Notes: a model not told the origin generated them from the sequence alone. Shown: positions 40,736 to 51,059, numbered from the stretch's first letter. The stretch: DNA of 64,000 nucleotides from Arenibacter algicola (GCF_018860365.1 NZ_JAHKPO010000001.1:336365-400364), one strand, 5' to 3'. Translations and numbers: made by a program.

Positions 40736-41014
40736 ATGAAAACTAAATTTTTATTGCCCGTATTGGCAATCATTTTTGCCGTAGGAATGTCGTTTACAAC
40801 TGTAAATGCGTCTTTGGACACCGAAGCATGGATCGATCTAGGTGATGGCACACCATTTGAGATCAATACCATCCCTTGTGAAGGTACAGGAAATGATTGC
40901 CAGGTAATCGTACAAAGCCTTGCGAACCCAGGACCTTATACGCTCTATAAGGATATTGAATTGCAAGACCCATACGATGCAAATACTCCCACACCGTATA
41001 CCATTACGGATTAG
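40736..41014 (+). CDS. DUF6520-like small exported protein
   Basis: 92 residues. Start MKTKFLLPVLAIIFAVGMSF is the DUF6520 signal helix, followed by TTVNASLDTEAW and a 60-residue tail with one cysteine pair (IPCEGTGNDCQVIV). DUF6520 proteins are short exported Bacteroidota proteins of unknown role. Its position after a MauE-type redox protein and opposite an M16 protease and SusCD transporter suggests an exported substrate of this set. A strong terminator follows. Confidence 0.75.
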   Translation: MKTKFLLPVLAIIFAVGMSFTTVNASLDTEAWIDLGDGTPFEINTIPCEGTGNDCQVIVQSLANPGPYTLYKDIELQDPYDANTPTPYTITD

Positions 41015-41025
41015 GGTAGTTGAAC

Positions 41026-41057
41026 AAGCCCCGTACTCTTTTACAGGTACGGGGCTT
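41026..41057. terminator. Bidirectional terminator between DUF6520 and M16 genes
   Basis: AAGCCCCGTAC (41026-41036) and GTACGGGGCTT (41047-41057) are exact complements around a ten-base loop, with T-rich ends on both strands. The genes converge here. Confidence 0.88.
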
Positions 41058-41080
41058 AATTTTAACCATACCCAGGATAA

Positions 41081-43960
41081 CTATTCAATATAAACTTCCT
41101 TTTCCGCGCCTTTTAATATGAATTCGGAACAATAATCCCCATCTAGGATTTTTTGGGCACTTGTCAATATATCTTCTGGTGTCAACGATCGTACATATCT
41201 TTCAACCTCTTCCGGGGAAACGAACGGTTCCCCAAAACGGTAAGTTCTATATAATTTTTCCTGCATTTTTTTAGCACTACTTTCTACCCTTTGGGCACTG
41301 TATTTGTTATAATAGGTTTCCGCTACATATTGGAAAGTGGCATCGTCCAATTTTTGATTCTTTATAGTATTGATTATTTTATGTATATCCCTCATTATCA
41401 ATTCGGTATCTTTCACGGAACACTCCAGATCTATCGAAATAACATTCCATCCAATAGACGCATAATACCATTGATGGGCCCTTGCGGAAAATACGTCCCG
41501 TTTGTTTACATAGCGCAATCCATCAAGTTTGGCACTTAATGCCCACGCTAATAATTCGAATCCGATCCTTTCTCTCTTATCCAACTTTTCCTCTTCGGGA
41601 TATATGTATTTGATCCTGATCTTGGTATTTTCAGAGGACAGGCCCGATAGCCCGGATCTAATTTCGGAAAAATGGTGTACTTCATGTTTCCAGGCCGGTT
41701 CCATTTGTTTGTCCGGCACTTTTAGATTGGGCAGATTGCCCAAATATTTTCGGATCAAAGGTAAAATCCTCTTTTCTTCGTAATTTCCACTGATCAAAAA
41801 AGTAAAATCCCGTGCATTGCCGAATATTTGGGAATAGGCCTTGTACGCATTGTCCAGATCGGTTTTTCCTATCCCCTTATAATGTTTTGTACCCCCCAGT
41901 GGACGGAAGATAATGCTATCATTGGAAACCTTATCCATAAATTCATTGAGCATATCCGTATACATCAACGACTCGGCGGATTGTTTATGATATCGGTCCC
42001 TTTGTCTTTCTTGCCAGTCCTTAAAGGCCAAGGAATCCTTTCGTGGTACCGTAAAATACAAGTAGATGAGTTGCATCAACTTTTCAAAGTCCTGTAGGTT
42101 GGATTCCCCTTTGATCCCGCTTTCGGCATATTCCATATAGGGCATTACCGACAAGGGGATACTGGTTTTTTGCAAATACTTGTTCAATTGGAAATTATTC
42201 AATTCGCCTACACCGGAATTTCTTACGATTGAAGGGGCATTGGTACTTGAATAAAATTCCTCTCTTGAAAATGAAGAAGTCCCCTTTAAACTAAAGCCGT
42301 GTACCTTGATATTATCCTTAAAACTGCCTTTATGCAATACCACTTTGGCCCCGTTGTCAAGTAAGATTTCCTTGACCCCTAATTTATGGTCCTCCTTTTC
42401 TTCATATCCTACCGGCACAAGCCCATCCACTTCTTCGGCATCCATCAACGAGGCTACTTCGGCCTGTCTGGAAACCTCCAAAACGGGTCCCTGGTTTATC
42501 CCTAAGATCCATTCCCGGACCTCCCCTTCCGACAATTCCAGAACTTCACTGCCTTTTGGGGCAATCACTGCAATATCCTGTGGTATATCGGGGATAGACC
42601 TGGACAATATCCCATTTATGTCCGAAAGGGAAAGGTCCCCTAACCAATTTTGCAATATCAGGTTTTTGTCTTTCGGCAATGGTCTCTCCAGAACAAAATG
42701 GTCCCTGATCTGATCCAACCAATATGGTATTGCACCGGTATCGTTTTCAAGGTTTTTAAACGCTGTCCCTTTCATATTCTCCCACTCCGTTCCGTTAATA
42801 CCCCTTACTTTGATATGCCGTAGCACTTTTGCAATAAATTCTATCGATTCCCTCACTTTTCCTTCCCTGGTATCCCATTTCATCTCAATGGCCGGAAATT
42901 CATCGGAAGGGTCGTAAAAGCTTCTTAGGCGATAGGAAGTGTTGCCCAAATCCTGGGACGCTTGATCCGTTCTCATATTGATTACCTCACTTAATAAGGC
43001 CATAGCCAAGGCTGACCGGTTGCTGTCCAAAGTAGGCAGTACGGCCCCATTGTCCCGTAAGAAGGAATGGATCTGGACCTTATTTTCCATATCTCCCATG
43101 GACCAATTTAATGGATCTTCCAGTACAATAAATTGATTCTGGCGCTTTAGATATTCTTTGGCACAATCCACTTTGGCCCTTGCCCCTTTGACCGCCCTTA
43201 AGTCCGAAAAGCTTTTACGGATCTGTTTTTCCAGGGCATCCAGATCCTGTACGTCCCCAACGATCATAATGGCCGACAGGTCCGGCCGATACCAATCCCT
43301 ATAGAAACGCACCAGTTTTTCCCTATCAAAAGTCTGGACGTACCTATCATAATCATCGGGATGGATAGGGTTTTTAGAACACTCCGATATGCCCTTTGAG
43401 ATTTTCCTATCCAAATAACGTCCCCTACCATTTCGAAAAAGATATTCCTGAAAAAAAGGTCCCCGCTCCCCATCAACTTCCTCTTTTCTAAATTCCATTT
43501 TTCCACTGATGATATCGTGGAACCACAAAAGGCCATTTGTAAGTGCCGTTGGGTTTTGGGCCGGAACATCGAACCAATAGTTCGTAAAGTTTCCAGCGGT
43601 CAAAGCAAAGACATCTCCCTGTTTCATTACCATAGATGATAAAATGTCGAAGTTCGCTCCTATATTGGTAAAGTTCTGCGTCCTTACAAAGGCCATATGT
43701 TCCGTAAAATGGGCCAATTGCCATTGATCCGGGTCTTCCTGAAACGTTCCTACCTTCACATAAAGGCGCATGGACAACTTTGCTCCTGAATTAGGGATAG
43801 GTTTTATATAATATTGAAATCCGTTGGCCAATTGACCATGACGTATCCCTGGGTCCAAAGATGCCATATTGCTTTCCATATCACTCCCGACCTGTCCCCA
43901 TAGCACATTACAATTTTGCAATATCCATACGACCATCAGGATTCTTATAATTCTTTTCAT
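41081..43960 (-). CDS. M16 family (insulinase/pitrilysin-like) metallopeptidase
   Basis: 959 residues with a signal peptide. The inverted zinc motif H-x-x-E-H is HFTEH (His84, Glu87, His88), so the N-terminal half is active-type; the second M16 half lacks it, as usual for fused two-half peptidases. Three to four M16 domains are expected, with the conserved YRDWYRPDLSAIMIVGD in the first. Peptidases of this kind cut small unfolded peptides in the periplasm. It is the last gene of the SusC-SusD-M16 operon (25 bp after susD). A role in processing an imported or exported peptide is likely but not shown. Confidence 0.87.
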   Translation of the reverse strand: MKRIIRILMVVWILQNCNVLWGQVGSDMESNMASLDPGIRHGQLANGFQYYIKPIPNSGAKLSMRLYVKVGTFQEDPDQWQLAHFTEHMAFVRTQNFTNIGANFDILSSMVMKQGDVFALTAGNFTNYWFDVPAQNPTALTNGLLWFHDIISGKMEFRKEEVDGERGPFFQEYLFRNGRGRYLDRKISKGISECSKNPIHPDDYDRYVQTFDREKLVRFYRDWYRPDLSAIMIVGDVQDLDALEKQIRKSFSDLRAVKGARAKVDCAKEYLKRQNQFIVLEDPLNWSMGDMENKVQIHSFLRDNGAVLPTLDSNRSALAMALLSEVINMRTDQASQDLGNTSYRLRSFYDPSDEFPAIEMKWDTREGKVRESIEFIAKVLRHIKVRGINGTEWENMKGTAFKNLENDTGAIPYWLDQIRDHFVLERPLPKDKNLILQNWLGDLSLSDINGILSRSIPDIPQDIAVIAPKGSEVLELSEGEVREWILGINQGPVLEVSRQAEVASLMDAEEVDGLVPVGYEEKEDHKLGVKEILLDNGAKVVLHKGSFKDNIKVHGFSLKGTSSFSREEFYSSTNAPSIVRNSGVGELNNFQLNKYLQKTSIPLSVMPYMEYAESGIKGESNLQDFEKLMQLIYLYFTVPRKDSLAFKDWQERQRDRYHKQSAESLMYTDMLNEFMDKVSNDSIIFRPLGGTKHYKGIGKTDLDNAYKAYSQIFGNARDFTFLISGNYEEKRILPLIRKYLGNLPNLKVPDKQMEPAWKHEVHHFSEIRSGLSGLSSENTKIRIKYIYPEEEKLDKRERIGFELLAWALSAKLDGLRYVNKRDVFSARAHQWYYASIGWNVISIDLECSVKDTELIMRDIHKIINTIKNQKLDDATFQYVAETYYNKYSAQRVESSAKKMQEKLYRTYRFGEPFVSPEEVERYVRSLTPEDILTSAQKILDGDYCSEFILKGAEKEVYIE

Positions 43961-43984
43961 CCTAAATAATTTGTATCATGAATT

Positions 43985-45400
43985 TTAGTATCCTGTATTT
44001 TGATCCAGATTGGGGTTTTTCAACCTTTCGTCCTCCGGTATGGGATAAAGTACTGCGGTAGGGTCCCAATTGTCCTTAGTCACCCCCAACACCTCTGTCG
44101 CGATCCCATTTCTTTTTAGGTCCAGCCAACGGTGTCCCCACTCCGCGAACAGTTCGTACCTTCTTTCCTTTAGTACAATTTCCATGAGGTCCGAAGCGTT
44201 TAAATTTGGGGCCGTATCCGCCAATAGTGAAATCCCGGCCCTTTGTCTCAGAACGTCCAGATCGGCAATGGCATCCCGAAGATTGCCCAATTTAATGTTG
44301 GCCTCGGCACGGATTAGGTACTGTTCCGCCAAGCGTAGGACCATGGAATATTCCGTGATATCGCCTCCCGAATTATCATAACGGACCTTATATTTAAAGG
44401 GATAATAATAGGTTTCATCGGGACCGCTACCATCAAACCGGCCTACCCAATTGGTATGGCGCCTATCCCCTACCTCCCAAGAATCCATCAAATTATCCGA
44501 GAGTCCGATGGCCGTGTTGGTCAAAGAGGTCTTGATAAAAATATTGCCTTCCTCGGTATGGGTCAGGCTATTGCCCCTTCCCAGCGGGGAAATTTGCCAT
44601 ATGGCCTCCTTGCTATTGGCAAGAAAAACCTGGTCCAGATCGTCCAATATCCCAAATGTGGAAGTTTGGGCAATTATTTCGCTGCTCAATGTTTTGGCAT
44701 TTTCCCAGTTCCCTTGAAATAGATGTACCCTGGCCAATAAGGCCTTGGCCACAAAGGTATTGGCATGGGTTCTTTCACCATCTGCATATCCAACTTCCAA
44801 TAATTCTATGGCATCGTTCAGGTCCAGAACAATTTGACCGTATATTGTTTCGGTATCGGACCCTGATGCCAAGGAATTGACCTTATAATCCGTACCGAGT
44901 ATCAATGGTACTTCACCATAAAGATTCACCAGATAGAAAAAACAGAACGCACGCACGAATTTGGCCTCGCCGACCAATCGTTGCTGAACGGCCCCACTTA
45001 AAGTCCCTGAATTTGAAACCCCTTCCAGAATTGAATTTGCCATATAGACGACATTGTACATGCTGGACCAGAGCACCTGATTATAGCTGTTGGCTATCAA
45101 AATTTGGTTCCCATGGTATTCCAAGTATTCCTTGGAGGAGGTCGTTATTTTAAAATCATCCGACGATAATCCGGACAGCAGGGTCACGGACCTTCCCCCT
45201 CCGGAAGAAAAATCCGCCCTGAACAACTGGTTGTATACCCCCTGCATGGCCGACATTGCACTTTGGTCGTCCCCAAAAACCGATTCGCTTACGATCATAT
45301 GGTCGGGGACATCCACATCCACGAATTTCTCGCAAGAAATTAAGAGCATGGTAAAATACGCAATGGCAATAATACCCGATTTTGAAAATAGTGTCTTCAT
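43985..45400 (-). CDS. SusD/RagB-like outer-membrane lipoprotein
   Basis: 471 residues, lipobox MLLISC (Cys24). SusD features are DQSAMSAMQGVYNQLFRADF near the start, the TPR-like middle (FVAKALLARVHLFQGNWENA) and the C-terminal block with EQYLIRAEANIKLGNLRDAI and RYELFAEWGHRWLDLKRNGI. It forms the lid of the TonB transporter encoded 11 bp upstream. Absence of glycan-active enzymes nearby and presence of M16 suggests a peptide substrate. Confidence 0.92.
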   Translation of the reverse strand: MKTLFSKSGIIAIAYFTMLLISCEKFVDVDVPDHMIVSESVFGDDQSAMSAMQGVYNQLFRADFSSGGGRSVTLLSGLSSDDFKITTSSKEYLEYHGNQILIANSYNQVLWSSMYNVVYMANSILEGVSNSGTLSGAVQQRLVGEAKFVRAFCFFYLVNLYGEVPLILGTDYKVNSLASGSDTETIYGQIVLDLNDAIELLEVGYADGERTHANTFVAKALLARVHLFQGNWENAKTLSSEIIAQTSTFGILDDLDQVFLANSKEAIWQISPLGRGNSLTHTEEGNIFIKTSLTNTAIGLSDNLMDSWEVGDRRHTNWVGRFDGSGPDETYYYPFKYKVRYDNSGGDITEYSMVLRLAEQYLIRAEANIKLGNLRDAIADLDVLRQRAGISLLADTAPNLNASDLMEIVLKERRYELFAEWGHRWLDLKRNGIATEVLGVTKDNWDPTAVLYPIPEDERLKNPNLDQNTGY

Positions 45401-45411
45401 AGTTCTTGTTT

Positions 45412-48400
45412 TTAGAATTGTAACTGGACTCCAAGGGTTATACTTCTTAAGGCAGGTAACTGGGTAGAACCGGGCCTTTGAGGGTCCAGGCCCTTATAGC
45501 CCGTTATCGTAAAAAGGTTCTGTGCATGTACATAGATCTGGCATGCACTCACATGGGCCCCTTGCAATATCGAGCTGGGCAGGGCATAGCCCATGGAAAG
45601 GGTCTTTAATCTAATGAACGATGCATCCACATAATTAAAGTCGCTGTTCTGCATATTGAGATAGGCAATATAGGCAGGGAAGGCCTGTGAGGCCATTTGG
45701 ACGTTCGTTTGCTGGTGCTCGGCCCGCCAAACATTGTTCAGGCCCTGGGGTATATTGCTGTTTCTCCCCGGAGGGGTACTGGGTTGCCTAATACCATCTT
45801 GTTCTACGAATTCCAGCAAAAAGTTCAATGAGAGTCCTTTATAGTTGAATTCGTTGTTTATACCTCCAAAATATTTTCTGTTCTGATCCCGGATGACCGT
45901 ACGATCTCCATTGTCCAACCTGCCATCTTCATTGACGTCCACCACCCGATATAGCCCTGTTTCGGGATCAATACCATCATAATTGTACAGAAGGGCAATA
46001 TTTAAAGGATGGCCTATTCTATAGAGATTGGCATAGGATGACTGTTCCAGGTCGGGATAATCGACCAATTCGTTATTTGGATATGAAATATTAAGGGATG
46101 TTCGCCACCTAAAATATTTGGTATTAAAATTAAGGGTAGATGCCTCTATTTCCAGTCCTTTATTCTGTACGGTTGCTGGAAGATTGGCCTGAACAGTGGT
46201 AAAACCCGTTATTGAAGGAAGTTGGTAGCCCACCAATTGGCTGGAAGAGCGGTTGCGGTACCAGCTGAGACCAAAATTGATCCTGTCCCTAAAGAATCCG
46301 AGCTCCAGAGCGGCTTCCAATTTCTTGTTGGATTCCCATGAATAATCGGGGTTGGTGAGCTGGGTAGGGTATAGTCCCCCTGGCCCACGGGTAACCTCAT
46401 AAGCATCCAAATACCTGTAATTTCCGATCTGGTCGCTCCCGGTAAGGCCATAACTGGCACGAATTTTTCCAAAGGACAGCAAAGACCGGTCCTTGTCGAC
46501 ATGGTTATTTTCCGAAAAGATCCAGGCCGCCCCGACGGCACCAAAGTTGGCAAATCTTTTATCCTTTCCGAAACGTGAGGAACCATCCCTTCTTCCCGTA
46601 AGATTTATAAAATATTTTCTTTTCCAATTATATCCTATCCGTCCAAAGATGGCATTGTACCTATACAGGGTATTCTCATTGGTGCCCACGGTGACCGCAT
46701 CGGCTGCGGCCAGGTTGCCTATCAATTGCTCGTTGGAGTACCCCGTTCCGGTCATCCTGATGATATTATCATTGTTCTGTTGGAAGGTTGTACCTAAAAG
46801 GGCATCTAAATTTCCTAATGCGGAGGAGCCCTGGTATATGATCTGGGGTTCTATGATCCACGATTTCCTTTTGGTGAGGGAATGAAGGGAGCTATGCGTT
46901 GCCCTGTCCCAATTTGCAGGATCATAAGCGCTTATAGGCCGTCTCAACTTCTCCCCACTGTCCAAAAAGGTATATCCCATATTGGTCCTCAAGGTAATTG
47001 CCTTACCGATCTTATAGGATATCCCAACATTGGAGATCAGGTTATTGGCCTGGGCACGGCTATCCATCTTAAGAATTCCCAAAGGGTTCGTCCACGTGGA
47101 ATCTTCCCAGTTGAGGCTGCCATCATCATTATATAGTGAGGGGGCATTGGGCGGCAGGCTCAGGGCCTGTGATACAAAGGAAGAACCGTTGAAAAGCCGG
47201 TTATCGTCCAATCCATAGTTTAACGTCAGGTTCAATCTGAACTTGGCATCCTTGGAATAGTGGTCAAGATTGAAGTTCGCCGTTACCTTGTTGTATTTGG
47301 AACTTCCCGGAAACACGGTCCCTTCCGTATGATAGGAACCCCCGAACCGAAAAGAAGTATTTTTATTGCCGCCCGTTACCCCTATGTTCAGATCCGTTAC
47401 CGTAGCGGTTCCCCCGTACAGTTCCTTTTGCCAGTCGGTATACCGGTCTTGGTCCCATACTACCAGATCTACCGCGTTGAATGTTGTAGGTGCCACATTA
47501 TCATTTTCAAAAGCTTCCCTTCTAAGGGAAAGGTACTGTTCCGTATCTAGGAGGTCCAACCGATTTGAGGCCCTGCTAAGACCGGAATAAAGACGGACAT
47601 CCATTTGGGTTTTCCCTTCAGATCCCCTGCCGGTTTTTGTACTGATAAGGATTACCCCATTGGCCCCACGGGAGCCATAAATGGCCGTGGCGTCCGCATC
47701 TTTTAGCACCTCTATACTTTCTATATTGGCCAGGTTCAAGGTATTTAACGGGTCCAGCCCCGTAGAATTGGTCAATCCGCTATAACTATGTATGGGAGCA
47801 GCATTTATGGGTACTCCGTCCACAATATAAAGGGGCAGGTTGCCATTGTCCTCGCTACCGTTCCTTAAACTGTTCTGTCCCCGTATCCGTATTCTGGGCG
47901 CGGTACCTGGCACTCCATTGGGCTGTACCACCTCTATCCCTGCCATGCGGCCCTGCAGGGCTTCTAACGGACTAATAATAGGCTGTAGCTCTATTTCCGC
48001 GGCGGTGACCCTACTGATGCTCCCGGTGCGCTCCTTTTCCTTTACGGTGTAGTAACCGGCATTGACCTCTACTTCCTGCAGTTCGGTGACTTCGGACTGC
48101 ATTTCTACTTCCAAGGTACTCCTGCCCAAAACTGGCAGTTCCCTGGTATGGTAGCCCAGATAAGAATAGACCAGGGTGTCATTATTATCTGCCAAAAGGG
48201 AGTATTCCCCGTTCTGGTCCGTAAAGGTGCCTGTGTTGCTTCCCTTGATAAGCACATGCACTCCTGGCATGGGTCCGTAGGGGTCCGTAACGGTGCCGGA
48301 AATTTGCTGTTGTTGGGTTAATATTATAGTAGAAACCTTAAAACAATGCCCATGGGGGAAATGGGCAAAGTAAGGTGGGGGAACAAGAAAGCAAATATAT

Positions 48401-48447
48401 AGTAAACATAGGCGCATAAAGCCCCTGTACCCAAGATTATTTTTCAT
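45412..48447 (-). CDS. SusC/RagA-like TonB-dependent outer-membrane transporter
   Basis: 1,011 residues; start at 48447 or at the ATG at 48417, which gives the shorter signal MRLCLLYICFLVPPPYFA. A carboxypeptidase-D-like repeat follows (SGTVTDPYGPMPGVHVLIKG, then TFTDQNGEYSLLADNNDTLV), then the plug (LEALQGRMAGIEVVQPNGVP, SIEVLKDADATAIYGSRGAN) and a 22-strand barrel to the C-terminal LRSITLGVQLQF. It imports a substrate with TonB energy together with SusD. It is the first gene of the operon. Confidence 0.93.
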   Translation of the reverse strand: MKNNLGYRGFMRLCLLYICFLVPPPYFAHFPHGHCFKVSTIILTQQQQISGTVTDPYGPMPGVHVLIKGSNTGTFTDQNGEYSLLADNNDTLVYSYLGYHTRELPVLGRSTLEVEMQSEVTELQEVEVNAGYYTVKEKERTGSISRVTAAEIELQPIISPLEALQGRMAGIEVVQPNGVPGTAPRIRIRGQNSLRNGSEDNGNLPLYIVDGVPINAAPIHSYSGLTNSTGLDPLNTLNLANIESIEVLKDADATAIYGSRGANGVILISTKTGRGSEGKTQMDVRLYSGLSRASNRLDLLDTEQYLSLRREAFENDNVAPTTFNAVDLVVWDQDRYTDWQKELYGGTATVTDLNIGVTGGNKNTSFRFGGSYHTEGTVFPGSSKYNKVTANFNLDHYSKDAKFRLNLTLNYGLDDNRLFNGSSFVSQALSLPPNAPSLYNDDGSLNWEDSTWTNPLGILKMDSRAQANNLISNVGISYKIGKAITLRTNMGYTFLDSGEKLRRPISAYDPANWDRATHSSLHSLTKRKSWIIEPQIIYQGSSALGNLDALLGTTFQQNNDNIIRMTGTGYSNEQLIGNLAAADAVTVGTNENTLYRYNAIFGRIGYNWKRKYFINLTGRRDGSSRFGKDKRFANFGAVGAAWIFSENNHVDKDRSLLSFGKIRASYGLTGSDQIGNYRYLDAYEVTRGPGGLYPTQLTNPDYSWESNKKLEAALELGFFRDRINFGLSWYRNRSSSQLVGYQLPSITGFTTVQANLPATVQNKGLEIEASTLNFNTKYFRWRTSLNISYPNNELVDYPDLEQSSYANLYRIGHPLNIALLYNYDGIDPETGLYRVVDVNEDGRLDNGDRTVIRDQNRKYFGGINNEFNYKGLSLNFLLEFVEQDGIRQPSTPPGRNSNIPQGLNNVWRAEHQQTNVQMASQAFPAYIAYLNMQNSDFNYVDASFIRLKTLSMGYALPSSILQGAHVSACQIYVHAQNLFTITGYKGLDPQRPGSTQLPALRSITLGVQLQF

Positions 48448-49283
48448 AATTTTGAAGATTAGATGAAACTTAGTTTTATTTAGTTAAGGCCTTCCAAACT
48501 TGTCGGTCAAACAGGGTTTGGGAGGCTATTTTTTGTAAATGTTCTATGTCATAGGCAATAAGGATCTAGTGGTTGGTATTGCTGCTTTGTGTGCAAGATT
48601 ATGGTTGCCGATTGGGTATACCTTACCTGGCTCACTGTTATGGCTTCCCTCCTAGCCTGTCAACAATGCTATATTATAGCACAGCTGAGGCAGCAAAGAG
48701 TTGGCCTTAAATGATGTTAGGCTGCTTTGTCGTTATTTGGCCGGATGCCAAAAAATGTGTGGATCGTGGATTATGGGATAAAAAGATTTTCGGGTTCCGG
48801 AAAAAGGGTACAACACAAATCCCATAATAATGCAAAACCTATATTGGGTTCTTGGGCTTTTTGGTAAAGAGAATATCGTACACGGTATGCTGCAAAAGAA
48901 TGGTAAGGTGCCCAGAGGCGGTTTTACCAATTAAGTTACATAAGCTGTGTTTCATAGCTCTTTTAGCCTTTAAGTTATTGCTTGCAAAACTTCTAAATAA
49001 AACAACGCTCGGCATAAAGTTGATTAATACTCACTTTAAGGTCCTAGAACTGGTTTAGCACACTCTGATAAGAAAACCCATGCCCCGGGTCATGGGCATC
49101 TTGCTTATCATCCCGTGCATTTAGTTACCAGTTTTTAGACCGGGAATCCAAGCGACTACTTCTAGACTAATTCAAACAAAGAAGAATCGCAAACATATGT
49201 TAATGAGACAAATATAACTAAAAATAATTATACAATACAAATATGTATCGAATAAAAAGTTCTATTATTTCAAAATTTACTTA
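48448..49283. other. Long intergenic region with hairpins and a possible tiny ORF
   Basis: 836 bp between the SusC promoter side and the XRE gene. Hairpin GCCTTCCAAAC (48489-48499) / GTTTGGGAGGC (48516-48526) is followed on the plus strand by six T. A second, larger hairpin spans 49067-49109: GATAAG with CTTATC enclosing CCCATG with CATGGG. A 34-residue plus-strand ORF at 48830-48934 starts MQNLYWVLGLFGKENIVHGM and has no recognised family. The SusC promoter should lie within about 48450-48600; no clear -7 box was fixed. Confidence 0.4.
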
Positions 49284-49655
49284 ATGAATGAGAACCCTAA
49301 GGATTTATTGGAATTATTAAATATCCAGATTGGGTGTGTTATAAAAATTAATAGACTTAGGCAGGGTATTTCGCAACATGACTTATCCTTAGTTCTAGAT
49401 TTTAATCCCACTGCAATTGGTAGAATCGAAAGAGCGGAGGTAATCAGTGGATGGGATAGAATTTACATTTTGAGTCAAGAGTTAAGGATTCCCTTTTCGG
49501 ATTTGTTTGTACTTCTATCTGAAAGTGATTTGCTTTTAATTGTTGATGAAATAATAAGTCTAGAGCAGAAATTAAATGATGAAAAGAAAGAATTTTATCG
49601 AACTCTCATATCTAAAATCAAAATTAAATTCACTAGATTACAAGACCTTAGATAA
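49284..49655 (+). CDS. XRE family transcriptional regulator
   Basis: 123 residues. A Cro/CI-type helix-turn-helix is plain: RLRQGISQHDLSLVLDFNPT followed by AIGRIERAEVISGWDRIYIL. The C-terminal 50 residues form a charged coiled coil (SLEQKLNDEKKEFYRTLISK). It stands alone on the plus strand at the left end of the minus-strand array. Partner genes are not evident. Confidence 0.82.
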   Translation: MNENPKDLLELLNIQIGCVIKINRLRQGISQHDLSLVLDFNPTAIGRIERAEVISGWDRIYILSQELRIPFSDLFVLLSESDLLLIVDEIISLEQKLNDEKKEFYRTLISKIKIKFTRLQDLR

Positions 49656-49746
49656 AACCAATATTTGTAGCAGTATCTCAGAAAACGAAAAATTGTCGAA
49701 TCTAGAGTCGTCTGCAAAATGGGGAAGGCTACAATTGTGACCACAG

Positions 49747-50844
49747 TTATTTTTTTTCTTCAATTAATTCTTTGAACTCTATTTTGTCCTCTTTTACATT
49801 TTGTTCGGATTCGACTGGAATATATATCAATTCCTCTTTAAATTCAGGTTCCAAGTTGACCGTTAAATTATCCGATTTGTCAAAATCTCTGGCGAAAAAC
49901 ACCCAAGAAATATTCATAGAGGTTTGTTCAAAATGAGGTATGAAGAAAATTTTAAAAGTTCTACCTGACTTTTGAATAAGTGGCTCTTTGGTTGCTGGTT
50001 CGAAATGAAAGCTATTAGTTTTTTTGTCGTCAAATAGTGTACGATTGTCATACATCATTTTTTTAATTTCATTGCTTAACCATATACTCACATTAAATCC
50101 GTCACTAATTTTCTTTGGGTTCTCAAGTTTTAGTTTTAAATACCAATCTTCTAAAACAACACTACCTGTATTTTTAACCGTTAACTCCAATTCACACCAA
50201 CTTCTGTTTATTTCGTTTGACTCAAACATCGTTGGTATTTTCGGTAATATTATTCGGTAATCGTTATTTGCAATATTTATTTTATTAACTCTATATCGAG
50301 TAATCTTTTTTAAAAACTGTGGCTTAACCAATATTTCACTTTCTCCTGTATCAAAAGAAACCTTAACATCATATTTATCTCTGTAGTTATTTATTCCTAA
50401 ATACCAGTTTGAGGTCTCCCTATTTTCTTCAATTAAATCAACAATATCTTCCCAACAATAAAGCAGAATTTCGAATGAGCCATTTTTCTGGTTCTCGATG
50501 TCTTTGATTCTAACAAATTTTTCAATTTTCGAATCTTTGTTGGTTGAAGAAGCAATGATAAAAACAGCTAAATTTGGTTCAAAAGTTTTAGCTTTTTCAA
50601 TTTCTTTCGCAATCTCAGATTCCGTTAGTTTTGCATTGGTGTAATCATCTTTACCTTTAGCTTGAATTCCCCAATATTGGTTTTCTCCTTTTGGTTTTCC
50701 ATATACATCCACTCCAGCTTGTTCTTGTCCTAAGCGCCCATTCTTTTTAATCTTATTAGGAATTTCCCAAATCTCTCCCCAAAGCTTTTTGCAAAGTGAT
50801 TCAAAATCTTGCCAATTTTCCGGTTTTCCAATGGTTTTCTTCAT
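49747..50844 (-). CDS. PD-(D/E)xK-type nuclease with C-terminal beta domain
   Basis: 365 residues. Near the N-terminus QEQAGVDVYGKPKGENQYWG and IQAKGK give the Mrr/restriction-like core, D-x-G followed by Q-x-K. The middle has ESEIAKEIEKAKTFEPNLAV and FIIASSTN, as in NTPase-free restriction-type effectors, and residues 160-365 are a beta-rich domain with no clear match. No methyltransferase is nearby, so it is more like an anti-phage or mobile-element effector than a classical restriction enzyme. It is the first gene of the cassette-like array, starting 18 bp after an inverted repeat. Confidence 0.68.
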   Translation of the reverse strand: MKKTIGKPENWQDFESLCKKLWGEIWEIPNKIKKNGRLGQEQAGVDVYGKPKGENQYWGIQAKGKDDYTNAKLTESEIAKEIEKAKTFEPNLAVFIIASSTNKDSKIEKFVRIKDIENQKNGSFEILLYCWEDIVDLIEENRETSNWYLGINNYRDKYDVKVSFDTGESEILVKPQFLKKITRYRVNKINIANNDYRIILPKIPTMFESNEINRSWCELELTVKNTGSVVLEDWYLKLKLENPKKISDGFNVSIWLSNEIKKMMYDNRTLFDDKKTNSFHFEPATKEPLIQKSGRTFKIFFIPHFEQTSMNISWVFFARDFDKSDNLTVNLEPEFKEELIYIPVESEQNVKEDKIEFKELIEEKK

Positions 50845-51059
50845 TTAGTTCAAATAATGCATAACGGTTTAGCTATGCGTAGTCCGAAGGCAAGGAAACT
50901 TTTCGTTTCCGTCTACACACAAAGTTAAAGCTTATTGTTTAGTTTCATGTTTTCTTGTCCAAAACTAAAATTGCATATTTCGCTGACGCGTAATTTTCAA
51001 TTTAGCGACTTCATAAATATACAAGACCTTTCGTTTTTGCACTAAAGTCCGCATTACGT
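50845..51059. repeat. Intergenic recombination-site-like repeat, cassette junction 1
   Basis: Next to the nuclease start is GCATAACGGTTTAGCTATGC (50860-50879), an inverted repeat, and next to the stop of the following gene is CACTAAAGTCCGCATTACGT (51040-51059). In the minus sense these read as AACGTAATGCGGACTTTAG and CGCATAGCTAAACCGTTATG, which share complementary pieces (AACG with CGTT, TTTAG with CTAAA). This layout resembles an attC-like folded site. It has no gene. Confidence 0.45.
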
